Below are positions 54,469 through 63,995 of a stretch of DNA of 64,000 bases, in pieces; the first letter of the stretch is position 1, and the number at the start of each line of letters is the position of its first letter. The notes under the pieces are model-generated. The model saw only the letters and a list, made by a program, of their open reading frames with translations. It was not told where the DNA came from and made no database searches. The translations under genes and the position numbers were made by a program. The stretch comes from Arcobacter sp. CECT 8985 (GTDB lineage: Bacteria; Campylobacterota; Campylobacteria; Campylobacterales; Arcobacteraceae): contig NZ_PDKC01000001.1 in NCBI RefSeq assembly GCF_004116495.1, forward strand, positions 62,001 through 126,000, written 5' to 3'.

Positions 54469-55653
54469 ATGCCACATATAGTATTTAATAGTGATAAAAA
54501 AGTTGAAATACCATTTAAAAAAAATGGTGTTTTATTTAATTTTTGTGCAAAATCATATAATTTTACACAAGATAGTAGAAGAGTAGAATATAAAATTGGT
54601 GTAAATTATGACAACAAAGATTTTTTACTTACATTAAGAGATAAAGATGACAACAAGATGCTAAAAGCTGATAAAGTAACAAGAGTAACTCCTGTTAGTT
54701 TAGTAAAAGATGCTTTAAATGCATATGTTGAATCTATTGATGCAAATATAGTATTTTCAAATACAAATAGTTTTAATAATAAAATTGAACCTCAAAAAGA
54801 GTATTTAAAAGATATTGAATATTTTGTAAATGATTTTAAAACAGACAAAGAGATACAAATAGAGATTGGTTTTGGAAGTGGGAGACACTTACTTTACCAA
54901 GCAAAAAATAATCCAGATGTTCAATTTATAGGATTAGAAATTCATACTCCATCTATTGAGCAACTATTAAAACAACTAAAGATTCAAAATATTACAAATG
55001 TTTTAGTGGTTAATTATGATGCAAGACTTTTTATGGAATTTATTGATTCAAATAAAGTAGGCAAAATATTTGTACATTTTCCAGTTCCTTGGGATAAAAA
55101 ACCACATAGAAGAATTTATTCAAATGAGTTTATTGATGAAGCTTTAAGAGTTTTGAAAATTGAAGGAACTTTAGAACTAAGAACTGATAGTAGAAAATAT
55201 TTTGATTATTGTACTTCACTTCTTACTAATTTAAATAGTGGAAGAATAATTATTGATATAAATAAAGATTTAGAAGTTTCAAGTAAATATGAGGATAGAT
55301 GGAAAAAACAAGGTAAAAGCATATATGATGTAGTTTTACAATGTCAAAGAGAAGATAAAAAGATTGATTTAAAACATAATTTTTCTTTTGGTAAAATTGA
55401 CTTAGAAAACTTTAAAAAGAATATTACAAATAAACCAATGGTAGATGAAAGCTTTTTTATTCATATTGAAGATCTATTTTTAATCGAAGAAGATAATTCT
55501 GCATTAATTCAAGTAACAATAGGAAGTTTTAATAGACCACTTAGTAAATATATCTTTGTGAAAGATAATATTGCGCACTATTATCAAGGCAATCCACTTC
55601 CAACAAGTGCTAATATTAAAGCTCATGAAAGGTTAAAAGAGATTTTAAAATAA
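54469..55653 (+). CDS. trmB: tRNA (guanine-N7-)-methyltransferase with N-terminal extension
   Basis: Methylates G46 in the tRNA variable loop. It has 394 residues, far longer than the roughly 210-240 of most TrmB. The canonical domain starts near residue 120: IQIEIGFGSGRHLLYQAKNNPDVQFIGLEIHTPSIEQ is motif I, KIFVHFPVPWDKKPHRRI the catalytic PWxKKRH-like motif. The N-terminal 115 residues and the C-terminal part after residue 270 are additional, as in Campylobacterota. Overlaps the ftsE start by one base. Confidence 0.9.
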   Translation: MPHIVFNSDKKVEIPFKKNGVLFNFCAKSYNFTQDSRRVEYKIGVNYDNKDFLLTLRDKDDNKMLKADKVTRVTPVSLVKDALNAYVESIDANIVFSNTNSFNNKIEPQKEYLKDIEYFVNDFKTDKEIQIEIGFGSGRHLLYQAKNNPDVQFIGLEIHTPSIEQLLKQLKIQNITNVLVVNYDARLFMEFIDSNKVGKIFVHFPVPWDKKPHRRIYSNEFIDEALRVLKIEGTLELRTDSRKYFDYCTSLLTNLNSGRIIIDINKDLEVSSKYEDRWKKQGKSIYDVVLQCQREDKKIDLKHNFSFGKIDLENFKKNITNKPMVDESFFIHIEDLFLIEEDNSALIQVTIGSFNRPLSKYIFVKDNIAHYYQGNPLPTSANIKAHERLKEILK

Positions 55654-56315
55654 TGATAAAAGCAAAAAATATCTACTTAGCGTATGACGAAAATAAATTT
55701 ATTATAAAAAAAGGTAGTTTTACTATTAATAGTAAAGAATTTATTTTTATTGGTGGTACAAGTGGTAGTGGAAAATCAACGCTTTTAAAATCTTTTTATG
55801 GTGATATTGCTTTAAAACATGGAAGTTTAGATATAGATGGGCAAGAGATGTTTAATATCTCTTCTAAAAAATTAAGAAAATTAAGAAGAGATATTGGAAT
55901 TATTTTTCAAGATTATAAATTGATTCAAGAATGGACAATTGAAGAAAATATTATGATTCCTTTAAGAATAAATGGCTACTCATCAGAGATTTCAAGAGAT
56001 CAAGCAAATAAACTTTTAGCACATGTAAAATTAGGACATAGGGCTGGATACTATCCAAATGAATTAAGTGGTGGAGAACAACAAAGAGTTGCAGTAGCAA
56101 GAGCACTTGCACACAACCCAAAACTTATAATTGCAGATGAACCAACAGGTAATTTAGATGATTATTCTGCTGAAGTGGTATGGAACTTACTTAAAGGGGC
56201 AAATGAACAACTTGGAATAACTGTGGTTGTTGTAACACATAGAGTCCCTAAAAATTTTGGAATTAGATTTAGACAATTATCAATAGAAGATGGGATAATA
56301 TATGAAGTTTCTTAA
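55653..56315 (+). CDS. ftsE: FtsE, ATPase of the cell-division ABC complex
   Basis: A 220-residue ATPase driving FtsX to activate septal peptidoglycan hydrolysis. Walker [11 protein letters not shown] (about residues 34-43), signature [14 protein letters not shown] and Walker [13 protein letters not shown] are complete. Start overlaps the trmB stop (TAATG). Overlaps ftsX by 14 bp. Confidence 0.93.
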   Translation: MIKAKNIYLAYDENKFIIKKGSFTINSKEFIFIGGTSGSGKSTLLKSFYGDIALKHGSLDIDGQEMFNISSKKLRKLRRDIGIIFQDYKLIQEWTIEENIMIPLRINGYSSEISRDQANKLLAHVKLGHRAGYYPNELSGGEQQRVAVARALAHNPKLIIADEPTGNLDDYSAEVVWNLLKGANEQLGITVVVVTHRVPKNFGIRFRQLSIEDGIIYEVS

Positions 56316-57120
56316 AAATATTTTAGCCTTTGTAATACCTTTATGTGCAATGCTGATTACATTTACACTATATTTATTTACTCAAAATACTGTAGATAAA
56401 TATAAAAAGAAAATTGCAAATGATTACTCAATTGTTATTGTGACAAATACTCCTTTAATTAAAGAAAAATTAAATGAGATTGCTAGAATGAAAGTTAAAA
56501 AAATTACAACATTAAAAAAAGAAAAAATAATAGATGATATAAAATCAAATCTTTCAAATACATCAATTGAATTATTAAGACAAAAGTTACCCTATTTTTA
56601 TAAAGTTCATTTGGAAAATTTCCCAACAACAACTCAATTAAATAATATAAAAGATGAGCTTTATAAAAATAAAAATATTAGAAATGTAGAAATCTTTTCA
56701 AAAAATCATAATCAAATTTACTTATTATTACTTTTAATAAATGAAATAAGTTTTATTCTATTTATTGTTATTTTGATTTTTTCAGTACTTATTTTAGCAA
56801 AACAAATTCAAATTTGGTTTTATGAACATCAAGAAAAAATAGCAATTTTACAACTTCATGGTGCTTCAATTTTATATAGTTCTTCTACTATTATAAAATA
56901 TGCAATATTGAGTTCATTTTTAGCATTTTTTATTGTTTCTGGAGTATTTTCTTTTCTAGTTACAAACCTTACAATGGTTTTCCCTGTGGAGTTAAATGAT
57001 ATAGTTGACGTGGAGATGTCTTTAAGTAAAGAGTTATTAAAATTGTTCTTTTTATCTTTTGGTATTTCGATTCTAACAATCTTTGGTGTATTAATTAAGT
57101 ATAAATTGAAAAATGATTAA
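56302..57120 (+). CDS. ftsX: FtsX, membrane subunit of the cell-division ABC complex
   Basis: A 272-residue protein with four membrane helices (about residues 6-26, 148-168, 198-218 and 243-263) and a periplasmic loop of about 120 residues between the first two, the FtsX layout. The loop would recruit the EnvC-like protein encoded next. Overlaps both neighbours. Confidence 0.88.
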   Translation: MKFLKNILAFVIPLCAMLITFTLYLFTQNTVDKYKKKIANDYSIVIVTNTPLIKEKLNEIARMKVKKITTLKKEKIIDDIKSNLSNTSIELLRQKLPYFYKVHLENFPTTTQLNNIKDELYKNKNIRNVEIFSKNHNQIYLLLLLINEISFILFIVILIFSVLILAKQIQIWFYEHQEKIAILQLHGASILYSSSTIIKYAILSSFLAFFIVSGVFSFLVTNLTMVFPVELNDIVDVEMSLSKELLKLFFLSFGISILTIFGVLIKYKLKND

Positions 57121-58423
57121 ACTAATACTTATAATTTCATTACTAACTTTTAACTATTTAAATGCTTCTAGTAAAACTATTGCAAAGAAAATAGAAGCAA
57201 AAAAATCTATTTTAGATAAAAGTAAATCTAAAAAGATGAGAACAAATCTAAAAATCAAAATACTTGCAAGGCAAATCAAACTTCAAAATACAGAATTAAA
57301 AAATTTAGAAACTCAAATTGTAAAAGTTAATACAGACATAAATAAGCATCAAGATTTATTAGAAGATTCAAGAAAAAACTTAAATGATTTAAAAGAAAAA
57401 TCAAAATCATTAATGAAGAAAAAAAAGACAAATGAAGAACAAATAGTAGATACAATTATTGAAAATTTTTCTTCTTCAATTGGTATAAAATTAGCAGATG
57501 AAAGTTCACCAAAAGAGTTAATTGATACAGAGATTTATAGACTTCTTTCTGAACACTCTAAAGACCAAATTTTAAAATTAAATAATAATTATGAACAAGT
57601 AACATTAAATAAACAAGAAAATGAAAAAGAGATTAATAAAATTAGTCATTACATCCAAGAAAGAGTAAAAAAGAAAGAAGAGTTACATAAGCTAATTAAA
57701 CACCACTCTAAATCACTAAAATCACTTGAAGTAAAACATAGAATTTATCAAAAAGAGTTAAAAAGTGTAATTGAAAAACAACAAGAGCTAGCTTCCTTAC
57801 TGGAAAAATTAAATATCTTAAAATCTCAAGAGATTAAAAAAGAAAGACTAGCAAGATTAAAAAGAAAAAAAAGATTACTTGCTTTAAAGAAAAAAAGAGA
57901 AGAAAAAAGACAAAGAGAAAAAGGTAAAAATACCCAACAAACACAAGCAGAGGTTGAAAAAAGATTTGCTCAAGATATTGACTTAGATGTTAGAATGCTT
58001 GGTTCTTCTACAAGAGGTGTAAAAATATCAAGATATAGAGGTAAAAAGACTATTTCTCCACTTAAAAGCTTTAAAGTTGTTAAGAAATTTGGTAAATATT
58101 ATGATCCTGTTTATAAAATCAAACTATTTAATGAATCAATTATTTTAAAAACAAAAATTCCAAAAGCAAAAGTATACTCAATATTTAATGGAAAAATTGT
58201 TTATGCAAAGAAAAATGCAGGTATGTTAGACAATGTTGTGATTGTTCAACATAGCAATGGTTTACATACTATTTATTCTCATTTAGATGAGATTGCACCT
58301 ACATTAAAAGTTGGTAAGTGGATTAAAAAAGGTTATGTAATTGGAAGAGTAAATGATACTTTAAATTTCCAAGCAACAAAAAACTCTTATCACATCAACC
58401 CAAAAGATTTATTTAGACTCTAA
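57113..58423 (+). CDS. EnvC-like murein hydrolase activator (degenerate M23/LytM)
   Basis: A 436-residue periplasmic protein. A signal peptide (LILIISLLTFNYLNA) precedes a long coiled coil (about residues 20-270) and a C-terminal LytM/M23-like domain (about 330-436). The last motif is TLNFQATKNS, where active enzymes have HxH; no zinc-ligand His pair is seen, so it probably activates other hydrolases as EnvC does. Its start overlaps ftsX by 8 bp. With ftsEX it forms the septal hydrolysis module. Confidence 0.82.
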   Translation: MIKLILIISLLTFNYLNASSKTIAKKIEAKKSILDKSKSKKMRTNLKIKILARQIKLQNTELKNLETQIVKVNTDINKHQDLLEDSRKNLNDLKEKSKSLMKKKKTNEEQIVDTIIENFSSSIGIKLADESSPKELIDTEIYRLLSEHSKDQILKLNNNYEQVTLNKQENEKEINKISHYIQERVKKKEELHKLIKHHSKSLKSLEVKHRIYQKELKSVIEKQQELASLLEKLNILKSQEIKKERLARLKRKKRLLALKKKREEKRQREKGKNTQQTQAEVEKRFAQDIDLDVRMLGSSTRGVKISRYRGKKTISPLKSFKVVKKFGKYYDPVYKIKLFNESIILKTKIPKAKVYSIFNGKIVYAKKNAGMLDNVVIVQHSNGLHTIYSHLDEIAPTLKVGKWIKKGYVIGRVNDTLNFQATKNSYHINPKDLFRL

Positions 58424-58764
58424 GAGTCTATATCCACAGAAAAAGTCTTATTTATTTTGATTAATAACTCTTCATGCTCTTTTTTTAACTTATTGTACGA
58501 TTTGATAATTTTCTTACCATATTCAGTTATTATATAAGTACCTTGATTTTCTTGTTCAATTGCTAAAGGTTCATTTGCAATTTTATTTATCGCTTTGATA
58601 TTTTTTAATGCAATATCATACTCAATATCTGCATCTTGTGCAGCAATTTTTAGATTTGAATTTATTATAAGTTTTTCTAGAAGTTTTATTCTTCCTGGTC
58701 CCATAAAGTTGCCTTTATCTTTTTGAACCCAAATTTGTCCGCCAATATTATATTTATTTTCCAT
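58420..58764 (-). CDS. Solitary ModE-like winged-helix DNA-binding protein
   Basis: A 114-residue protein. GPGRIKLLEKLIINSNLKIAAQDADIEYDIALKNIKAINKIANEPLAIEQENQGTYIITEYGKKII corresponds to the N-terminal DNA-binding domain of ModE/LysR type. The MOP molybdate-binding domains of full ModE are absent. It could regulate molybdenum enzymes such as the Psr complex of this window, but no target is shown. Convergent with envC-like, 4-bp overlap. Confidence 0.65.
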   Translation of the reverse strand: MENKYNIGGQIWVQKDKGNFMGPGRIKLLEKLIINSNLKIAAQDADIEYDIALKNIKAINKIANEPLAIEQENQGTYIITEYGKKIIKSYNKLKKEHEELLIKINKTFSVDIDS

Positions 58765-58824
58765 AGGGTAAATCTATCTTAAATATGTTAAAAGTATGAT
58801 AAATTTAAATTAAGTGTTAGTAGA

Positions 58825-58851
58825 AAAAGAGCAGGAAAACTGCTCTTTTTA
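58825..58851 (-). terminator. dapD terminator
   Basis: AAAAAGAGCAG and CTGCTCTTTTT form an 11-bp stem with a 5-nt loop and flanking T residues on the minus strand. Confidence 0.85.
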
Positions 58852-58854
58852 TTT

Positions 58855-60042
58855 TTAATGTAGGTCTGCGTTTAATTTAACTTCTCTTGTACTTCTCATA
58901 GCAATAGTTTGCCCTGTTTGAGAATTAACTCTAAAATGAACACCATTAACACCTAAGAAATCCATACCTTTCATTACAGGTTTAATTTCTTTATTTGGAT
59001 TGATTTGTTTTAATTGCTCAACAGCTTTTTCAGAAAGAGTAACTTTTGTTCCTGGTAAAATTGTAACTCCTGCATCTAAAATACAACTATCACCAATTGC
59101 TGTACCTGTACAAGAATTTGCACCAAGAAGTGTATTTTCACCAATTGAAACTGGTACACCATCAGTTCCAGAAAGAACACCAAGAATTGAAGCTCCTCCT
59201 CCAACATCAGATCCAGCTCCAACTATTGCACTTGAAGAAATTCTACCTTCAACCATAACAGAACCTTCAGTTCCTGCATTAAAGTTAATATAAGCTGCAC
59301 CTGGCATTACTGTTGTTCCACCAGCAAGTTGTGCACCAAATCTAACTTTTGAAGTTTCTAAGATTCTTGTATTATCTGCTGGAATCACATGAGATAAAAA
59401 TCTTGGAAATTTATCAACCATATCAATAGTAGGATATTTTCCTGAAATTTTTAATGTAATTTCATTTTCTCTTAACCAATCTAATTCAATTGGTCGATTA
59501 CCAACCCATGCACAATTTTGTAACTTACCAAATGCACCATTTAAATTAAGGCTTCTTAGTTTTGCTTTTCCTTGAGATAATGCATATAATTTTAAATAAA
59601 CTGTTTCTGCACTTTGAGGGTCAGCATCTTCAAAAATAAATACAATTTTAAAATTATCAGCAGTTAGACCACTATCAATAGGTAAAGAAGCAAGTGTAGA
59701 TAATACTTGTACATTTTTATGATTTTGCCCTTTTGCTTCAGGAATATAAGGTCTAAAAGATTCTATACATTTTTCTAAAAATTTATCATTTAAATCACAA
59801 ACTAATTCTGATTTAGAAGTATCTACTTCAACACCACTTTGTTTTAAAGCATTTAAAAAAATAGCTGCACTTCCATAATTTTCTTCCCAATTTACTACAG
59901 GATAAGTTGCTTGTAATATTTTATCACTATTTAATTGACCTCTATCAACTCTTGCAATACCAAATCCAATTGGGTTTTTATACCAATCTTGTGATTGAAT
60001 ATCTGTTACTAATTGTTTAAACTCTTCTTTAGTGTAAGCCAT
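58855..60042 (-). CDS. dapD: 2,3,4,5-tetrahydropyridine-2,6-dicarboxylate N-succinyltransferase
   Basis: Succinylates tetrahydrodipicolinate in lysine and diaminopimelate biosynthesis. It has 395 residues, the long form found in Campylobacterota. The left-handed beta-helix hexapeptide repeats run about residues 230-330 (AGTEGSVMVEGRISSSAIVGAGSDVGGGASILGVLSG...), and MPGAAYINFNAGTEGS is typical. The N-terminal 200 residues are an additional domain. AAGGAGAA precedes the ATG. Ends in a strong terminator. Confidence 0.93.
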   Translation of the reverse strand: MAYTKEEFKQLVTDIQSQDWYKNPIGFGIARVDRGQLNSDKILQATYPVVNWEENYGSAAIFLNALKQSGVEVDTSKSELVCDLNDKFLEKCIESFRPYIPEAKGQNHKNVQVLSTLASLPIDSGLTADNFKIVFIFEDADPQSAETVYLKLYALSQGKAKLRSLNLNGAFGKLQNCAWVGNRPIELDWLRENEITLKISGKYPTIDMVDKFPRFLSHVIPADNTRILETSKVRFGAQLAGGTTVMPGAAYINFNAGTEGSVMVEGRISSSAIVGAGSDVGGGASILGVLSGTDGVPVSIGENTLLGANSCTGTAIGDSCILDAGVTILPGTKVTLSEKAVEQLKQINPNKEIKPVMKGMDFLGVNGVHFRVNSQTGQTIAMRSTREVKLNADLH

Positions 60043-60107
60043 TTATTCTCCTTGAAATTTTGTGGATTATACAATAACTTTTACTAAAGAAAACTTTAGA
60101 AATTTTT

Positions 60108-61955
60108 TTAGTGGCTTGTATCCATATCAATAGTTGCCATAGTAGAATTTATGCCATGAAGTGATTGTAAAATTGATTTTACACTTGTAGAACGAATTAT
60201 AATTTCATATCTATATCTATTAGCTATTTTGAATATTGCACACTGCCCAAATCCTACAACCTCAATGTTTTCATCAGCTTTTAGTATCTTTACATATTTA
60301 TCAAGTTCATCTTTTACTTTTAATCCATTTGTGTGAGCGAATATAATTCTTGCCATTTTTACATAAGGTGGATATAAATCTTCTCTAAACTCTAACTCTT
60401 CATCTAAGAAATCTTTATAATCAGCTTCTTGAAAATAATACTCAAAAAAGTCTTGATTTTTTGTCTGAACAATAACTTCACCCTCACCTTTTCTTCCACT
60501 TCTTCCTGCAATTTGAATAAGTAAAGACAATGCTTTTTCTCTTGCTTTATATGAATTCATATTTAATACAGAATCAATTCCTAAAACAACTGCTAATTTT
60601 ACATTGTGATAATCGTGCCCTTTTGATAGCATTTGAGTTCCAACTAAAATATCGATTTTATTTTTATTAAAATCATTTAAAACTGCTTTTAATTTCGTAT
60701 CTGTTTTTATTTCATCTCTATCAAATCGTTTTATAATTTTTTCAGGAAAAGCAGCATTTAACTCCTCTTCTATTTGTGCAGTCCCTACTCTAAGATTATG
60801 AATTACTCCACTATTACAAGAAGGACAAACCTCAGGGATTTTTTGTGTATATCCGCAATAATGGCATTTTAAAGCTAAATCATTTTTATGTAAACTCATA
60901 GAAACAGAACAAAATGGACATTCAACTGATTTTCCACAGCTTGTACAAATTTGATATTTAAAATTTGCCCTTGTTGGTAAAAAGATAATAACTTGATGTT
61001 CATTTTTTAAAGTTTGATTAATTTTATTTAATATTTTTGGTGATAAATTTGCATCACTATCATCAAAATCTATAAACTTTTTGGATTTAAAAAAAGTTTG
61101 TTTCAATCTATAATAAGGAACTTTTTTAAAAGATGAAATAGAAGGAGTTGCACTTCCTAATATCAATTGAATATCAAACTTTTTTGTAATATATAAACTA
61201 AGATCTTTTGTTTGTAATCTTGGTTTAGAATCACTTTTATAAGATTCATCATGTTCTTCATCAACTACAACTATTCCTAAATTTTTAAAAGGCAAAAATA
61301 AAGATGATCTTGCCCCTGCAATTAATCTAATTTCACCATTTAAAACTTTTTGTATAATCTCTTTTTTCTTCTTTTTTGTTACTTTTGAATGCCAAATTGC
61401 AACACTAGTATCAAAAACTTTTTCCAATCTTTTTTGCATTTGAGGAGTTAATGAAATTTCAGGCATTAATAAAACTGCTTGTTTCTGTTCGTTTAAATGT
61501 TGTGCAATTGCTTTAATATAAACTTCTGTTTTACCACTACCTGTATTTGCAAATAGTAAAGCTTGTTTTTTAGTTTTTAAAAAATCAAAAGCTTCTTGTT
61601 GTTTTGGTGATAATTCAATATCACAATTAAAGTGTTTTTTTTCAAATTCAACTTCCAAAGATTTATCAAAAGCAGTATAAATACTCAAAGCCTCTCCTAT
61701 ACTGCACACATAATACTTACTAATAAAAATTGAAGTTTCTAGCATCATATGATCATAATATTCATCTGTTATAGTTTCAATATTTACACACTTAAAACTT
61801 GGTTTTTCAACCTCTTTTATAACTACTGCATCACATAGTTTTTTCATTCTTGCTAATTTTACTAATACTTTTGTACCTATTTGTATATCTTCTTCACTTT
61901 GATAAGTAAGATTACACAAAGGTGATTTTAAGATTGCTAATTCATAATATTTCAT
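60108..61955 (-). CDS. priA: Primosomal protein N' (replication restart helicase)
   Basis: DNA helicase that reloads the replicative helicase at stalled forks. It has 615 residues from the ATG at 61955, which overlaps the pseudopilin stop (ATGA); an in-frame upstream start is not supported. Walker A FANTGSGKTEV (near residue 131), DEEH box VVVDEEHDESYK, and the zinc region CTSCGKSVECPFCSV...CHYCGYTQKIPEVCPSC with paired CxxC motifs are intact. Shorter than E. coli PriA (732), with a reduced N-terminal domain. Confidence 0.93.
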   Translation of the reverse strand: MKYYELAILKSPLCNLTYQSEEDIQIGTKVLVKLARMKKLCDAVVIKEVEKPSFKCVNIETITDEYYDHMMLETSIFISKYYVCSIGEALSIYTAFDKSLEVEFEKKHFNCDIELSPKQQEAFDFLKTKKQALLFANTGSGKTEVYIKAIAQHLNEQKQAVLLMPEISLTPQMQKRLEKVFDTSVAIWHSKVTKKKKKEIIQKVLNGEIRLIAGARSSLFLPFKNLGIVVVDEEHDESYKSDSKPRLQTKDLSLYITKKFDIQLILGSATPSISSFKKVPYYRLKQTFFKSKKFIDFDDSDANLSPKILNKINQTLKNEHQVIIFLPTRANFKYQICTSCGKSVECPFCSVSMSLHKNDLALKCHYCGYTQKIPEVCPSCNSGVIHNLRVGTAQIEEELNAAFPEKIIKRFDRDEIKTDTKLKAVLNDFNKNKIDILVGTQMLSKGHDYHNVKLAVVLGIDSVLNMNSYKAREKALSLLIQIAGRSGRKGEGEVIVQTKNQDFFEYYFQEADYKDFLDEELEFREDLYPPYVKMARIIFAHTNGLKVKDELDKYVKILKADENIEVVGFGQCAIFKIANRYRYEIIIRSTSVKSILQSLHGINSTMATIDMDTSH

Positions 61956-62362
61956 TGGAACTCTTTGCAAATTTCATTTTTGCTAATACACATAAATGTG
62001 TTATTTTTATATTTAAAATTAACTTTTGAATTGTTAAGTTTTAGACTGTAACTGTTTTTATTATATTTCATCCAAGAGTTATTTGAAGAAATTATTGCAT
62101 TTTTTAATACATTAGAAAAAAGTTTCTCACCAGCTTTATTTATAGTAGCTTTATCTAATTGGGTTAAAAATTTAGTATTTGATAAAACTCTTTTTGAATT
62201 TACATTTTTAATACCACTTTTTATTTGATTTATTTGAATTTTATATTTTTTTGAATCAACGGTATTAAAAATATTAGAAAAATTTCTATTTATAAGAGTT
62301 ATAATAATTGCTAATAAACAAATTGAAAAAATAACTTCAATTAGACTAAAAGCTCTTTTCAT
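61952..62362 (-). CDS. Type II secretion/type IV pilus-like pseudopilin
   Basis: A 136-residue protein with the prepilin N-terminus MKRAFSLIEVIFSICLLAIIITL: a short basic leader, then F (after the peptidase cut), E at +5, and a long hydrophobic helix. The globular domain is Lys/Asn-rich with two C-terminal Cys. No other pilus genes are adjacent. Its stop overlaps the priA start. Confidence 0.75.
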   Translation of the reverse strand: MKRAFSLIEVIFSICLLAIIITLINRNFSNIFNTVDSKKYKIQINQIKSGIKNVNSKRVLSNTKFLTQLDKATINKAGEKLFSNVLKNAIISSNNSWMKYNKNSYSLKLNNSKVNFKYKNNTFMCISKNEICKEFQ

Positions 62363-62572
62363 TTATAATGAAGGTATTTTATTTGATATTTGTTCTATTT
62401 CTTGCTTGAACTTAGAATGTTCTTGTGAAAGTCTTATATAAGCAGCTAGTAACTCTCTTGTATCCAAATTTTTATCAGTTTCTAAATACCTTGTTATCTC
62501 ATTTTTTAATGATTCGTCTACACTTATCGTATAAGCCATATTATTAATATGAAAAGTCAATTTCTGAGTCAC
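62363..62572 (-). CDS. Small ZapA-like protein
   Basis: A 69-residue protein. LTFHINNMAYTISVDESLKNEITRYL at the N-terminus followed by the helix LLAAYIRLSQEHSKFKQEIEQI resembles the beta-beta-helix layout of ZapA, which crosslinks FtsZ. The start is a GTG overlapping the end of the upstream gene by 29 bp. The match is by pattern only. Confidence 0.4.
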   Translation of the reverse strand: MTQKLTFHINNMAYTISVDESLKNEITRYLETDKNLDTRELLAAYIRLSQEHSKFKQEIEQISNKIPSL

Positions 62573-62774
62573 TCTTGTTACCTTTTTTTAATGTAATTGC
62601 GCTATCAATCCGTAAAAGCATATCTTGATTATTTCTTGTTAATTCATCATTCAAATTTTTCAATTCATTTAATTCTTGTATTAAAGAGTCATTCTCAATC
62701 TTTACTCTTTCATAATCACGAATTAATTTTTCAATTTTTGAATCAAGTGCTTCTGTAATTTCCATGCTTTGCAT
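62544..62774 (-). CDS. Small coiled-coil protein (ZapB-like)
   Basis: A 76-residue, highly charged protein with continuous heptads (LDSKIEKLIRDYERVKIENDSLIQELNELKNLNDEL), in size and form like ZapB. No enzyme motif. A second ATG three codons later is also possible. Overlaps the ZapA-like gene, and both precede pseudopilin and priA on the same strand. Confidence 0.45.
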   Translation of the reverse strand: MQSMEITEALDSKIEKLIRDYERVKIENDSLIQELNELKNLNDELTRNNQDMLLRIDSAITLKKGNKSDSEIDFSY

Positions 62775-62992
62775 TTTAACACAAACTTCCTACTAATTAA
62801 ATTATTTATTATTAAGTACTTATCTTAAAACCCATCTTGTTATTTTCATATTTTGTATTTTACACTTTAAATAATGAAAAATCTATTATTATAATATATA
62901 TATTACTATTATTTTTTAAAATATAATATTAAGTCAAATAATAATATTATATTGCCTAATTTTTAACACAAGAATTTAATAAGGAGTGATTA
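62775..62992. other. Divergent AT-rich promoter region
   Basis: No gene seen. A long AT-rich stretch (62870-62960) with several TATAAT/TATTAT-like boxes for both directions. AAGGAG at 62981-62986 serves the plus-strand gene. Confidence 0.4.
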
Positions 62993-63709
62993 TTGGTTTA
63001 TTTAGTAGGTGCTGGACCAGGAGATATTGAACTTTTTACATTAAAAGCTGTAAATATTTTAAAAGAAGCTGATGTGATTTTATATGATGCTTTAGTAAAT
63101 GAAGATTTTATTCAATTTTGTAAAAAAGATTCAATAAAAATCAACGTAGGTAAAAGAAAAGGTCACCATATTAAAAATCAAGATGAGATAAATGAACTAC
63201 TTATAAAATATGCCAAAGAAAAACATATAGTTGTTAGATTAAAAGGTGGTACTCCATTCGTATTTGGAAGAGGATATGAAGAAGTAAAAGCTTTAAAACA
63301 AATTGGCATAACACCTATTATTATTTCAGGTGTATCTTCAACTACAAGTGTTCCAGAAAGCTTTATGATTCCATCTATTGATAGAAGTTTTTCTGATTCA
63401 TATAGAACAATTACAGGTCATGACTTACAAATATTTAATGAAATAGTAACTTCTTATCATAAAAGAGAAAATTTGATTATTATGATGGGTGCATATAAAG
63501 CAAAATTAATTGTTGAATCTTTATTACAAAAAGGTTTTCCACCTTCAACACCAATTGCTTATTTAAGTAAGGGCACAACAAAAGATGAAAAATGTCTAAT
63601 TTTTACATTAGAAGAAGTATCTAGAAAAGATGATAGTTTTTTTGAAGAGTTAAAAAGTTTAACTCCAGTTATTACTTATGTGGGAGAGACAATAAAGGCC
63701 TCTTATTGA
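62993..63709 (+). CDS. cobA: Uroporphyrinogen-III C-methyltransferase
   Basis: SUMT enzyme; adds two methyl groups to uroporphyrinogen III to give precorrin-2, for siroheme, cobalamin or heme d1. It has 238 residues. VYLVGAGPGDIELFTLKAV opens the protein, then DVILYDALVN, VRLKGGTPFVFGRGYEE and the SFMIPSIDRSFSDSYRTITGH stretch, which departs somewhat from the usual IPLTHR. The start is TTG with AAGGAGTG upstream. Stand-alone form, without CysG domains. Confidence 0.88.
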   Translation: MVYLVGAGPGDIELFTLKAVNILKEADVILYDALVNEDFIQFCKKDSIKINVGKRKGHHIKNQDEINELLIKYAKEKHIVVRLKGGTPFVFGRGYEEVKALKQIGITPIIISGVSSTTSVPESFMIPSIDRSFSDSYRTITGHDLQIFNEIVTSYHKRENLIIMMGAYKAKLIVESLLQKGFPPSTPIAYLSKGTTKDEKCLIFTLEEVSRKDDSFFEELKSLTPVITYVGETIKASY

Positions 63710-63734
63710 AAAGGAATTATTCCTCTTCAATAAG
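63701..63734. terminator. Bidirectional terminator between cobA and the TerB-like gene
   Basis: CTTATTGAA with inner AGGAA pairs with TTCCT and outer TTCAATAAG. It overlaps both stop codons of the convergent genes. Confidence 0.7.
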
Positions 63735-63995
63735 TAATTGACCTTGTTCATATAAAGATGCAACTGCTTTTCCCCATTGAGAAAAGTAATCCATATTTCT
63801 TTTAGAAAATCCAAATGTTTTATTTATATCTTGTATTAACTCTTTTTCTTTAAAATCAAAAGAGTCATCTGCATGAATTAATATCATTAATTCAAGCATT
63901 ACTATTTTTTTACTTTTTTTTGTTTTAAAGTTTTTTAAAGTATCTTCTAAATCAAAAGTATCTACATCGAAAATGTCATCATTTTCTATACCCAT
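63717..63995 (-). CDS. TerB-like domain protein, possibly cut at its 5' end
   Basis: Ninety-two residues are visible from ATG 63995. MLELMILIHADDSFDFKEKELIQDINKTFGFSKRNMDYFSQWGKA resembles the TerB-type helical domain with its acidic metal-binding residues, found in tellurite-resistance and DnaJ-associated proteins. The frame is still open to the edge of the window (GAA directly before the ATG), so a more upstream start is possible. Confidence 0.6.
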   Translation of the reverse strand: MGIENDDIFDVDTFDLEDTLKNFKTKKSKKIVMLELMILIHADDSFDFKEKELIQDINKTFGFSKRNMDYFSQWGKAVASLYEQGQLLIEEE

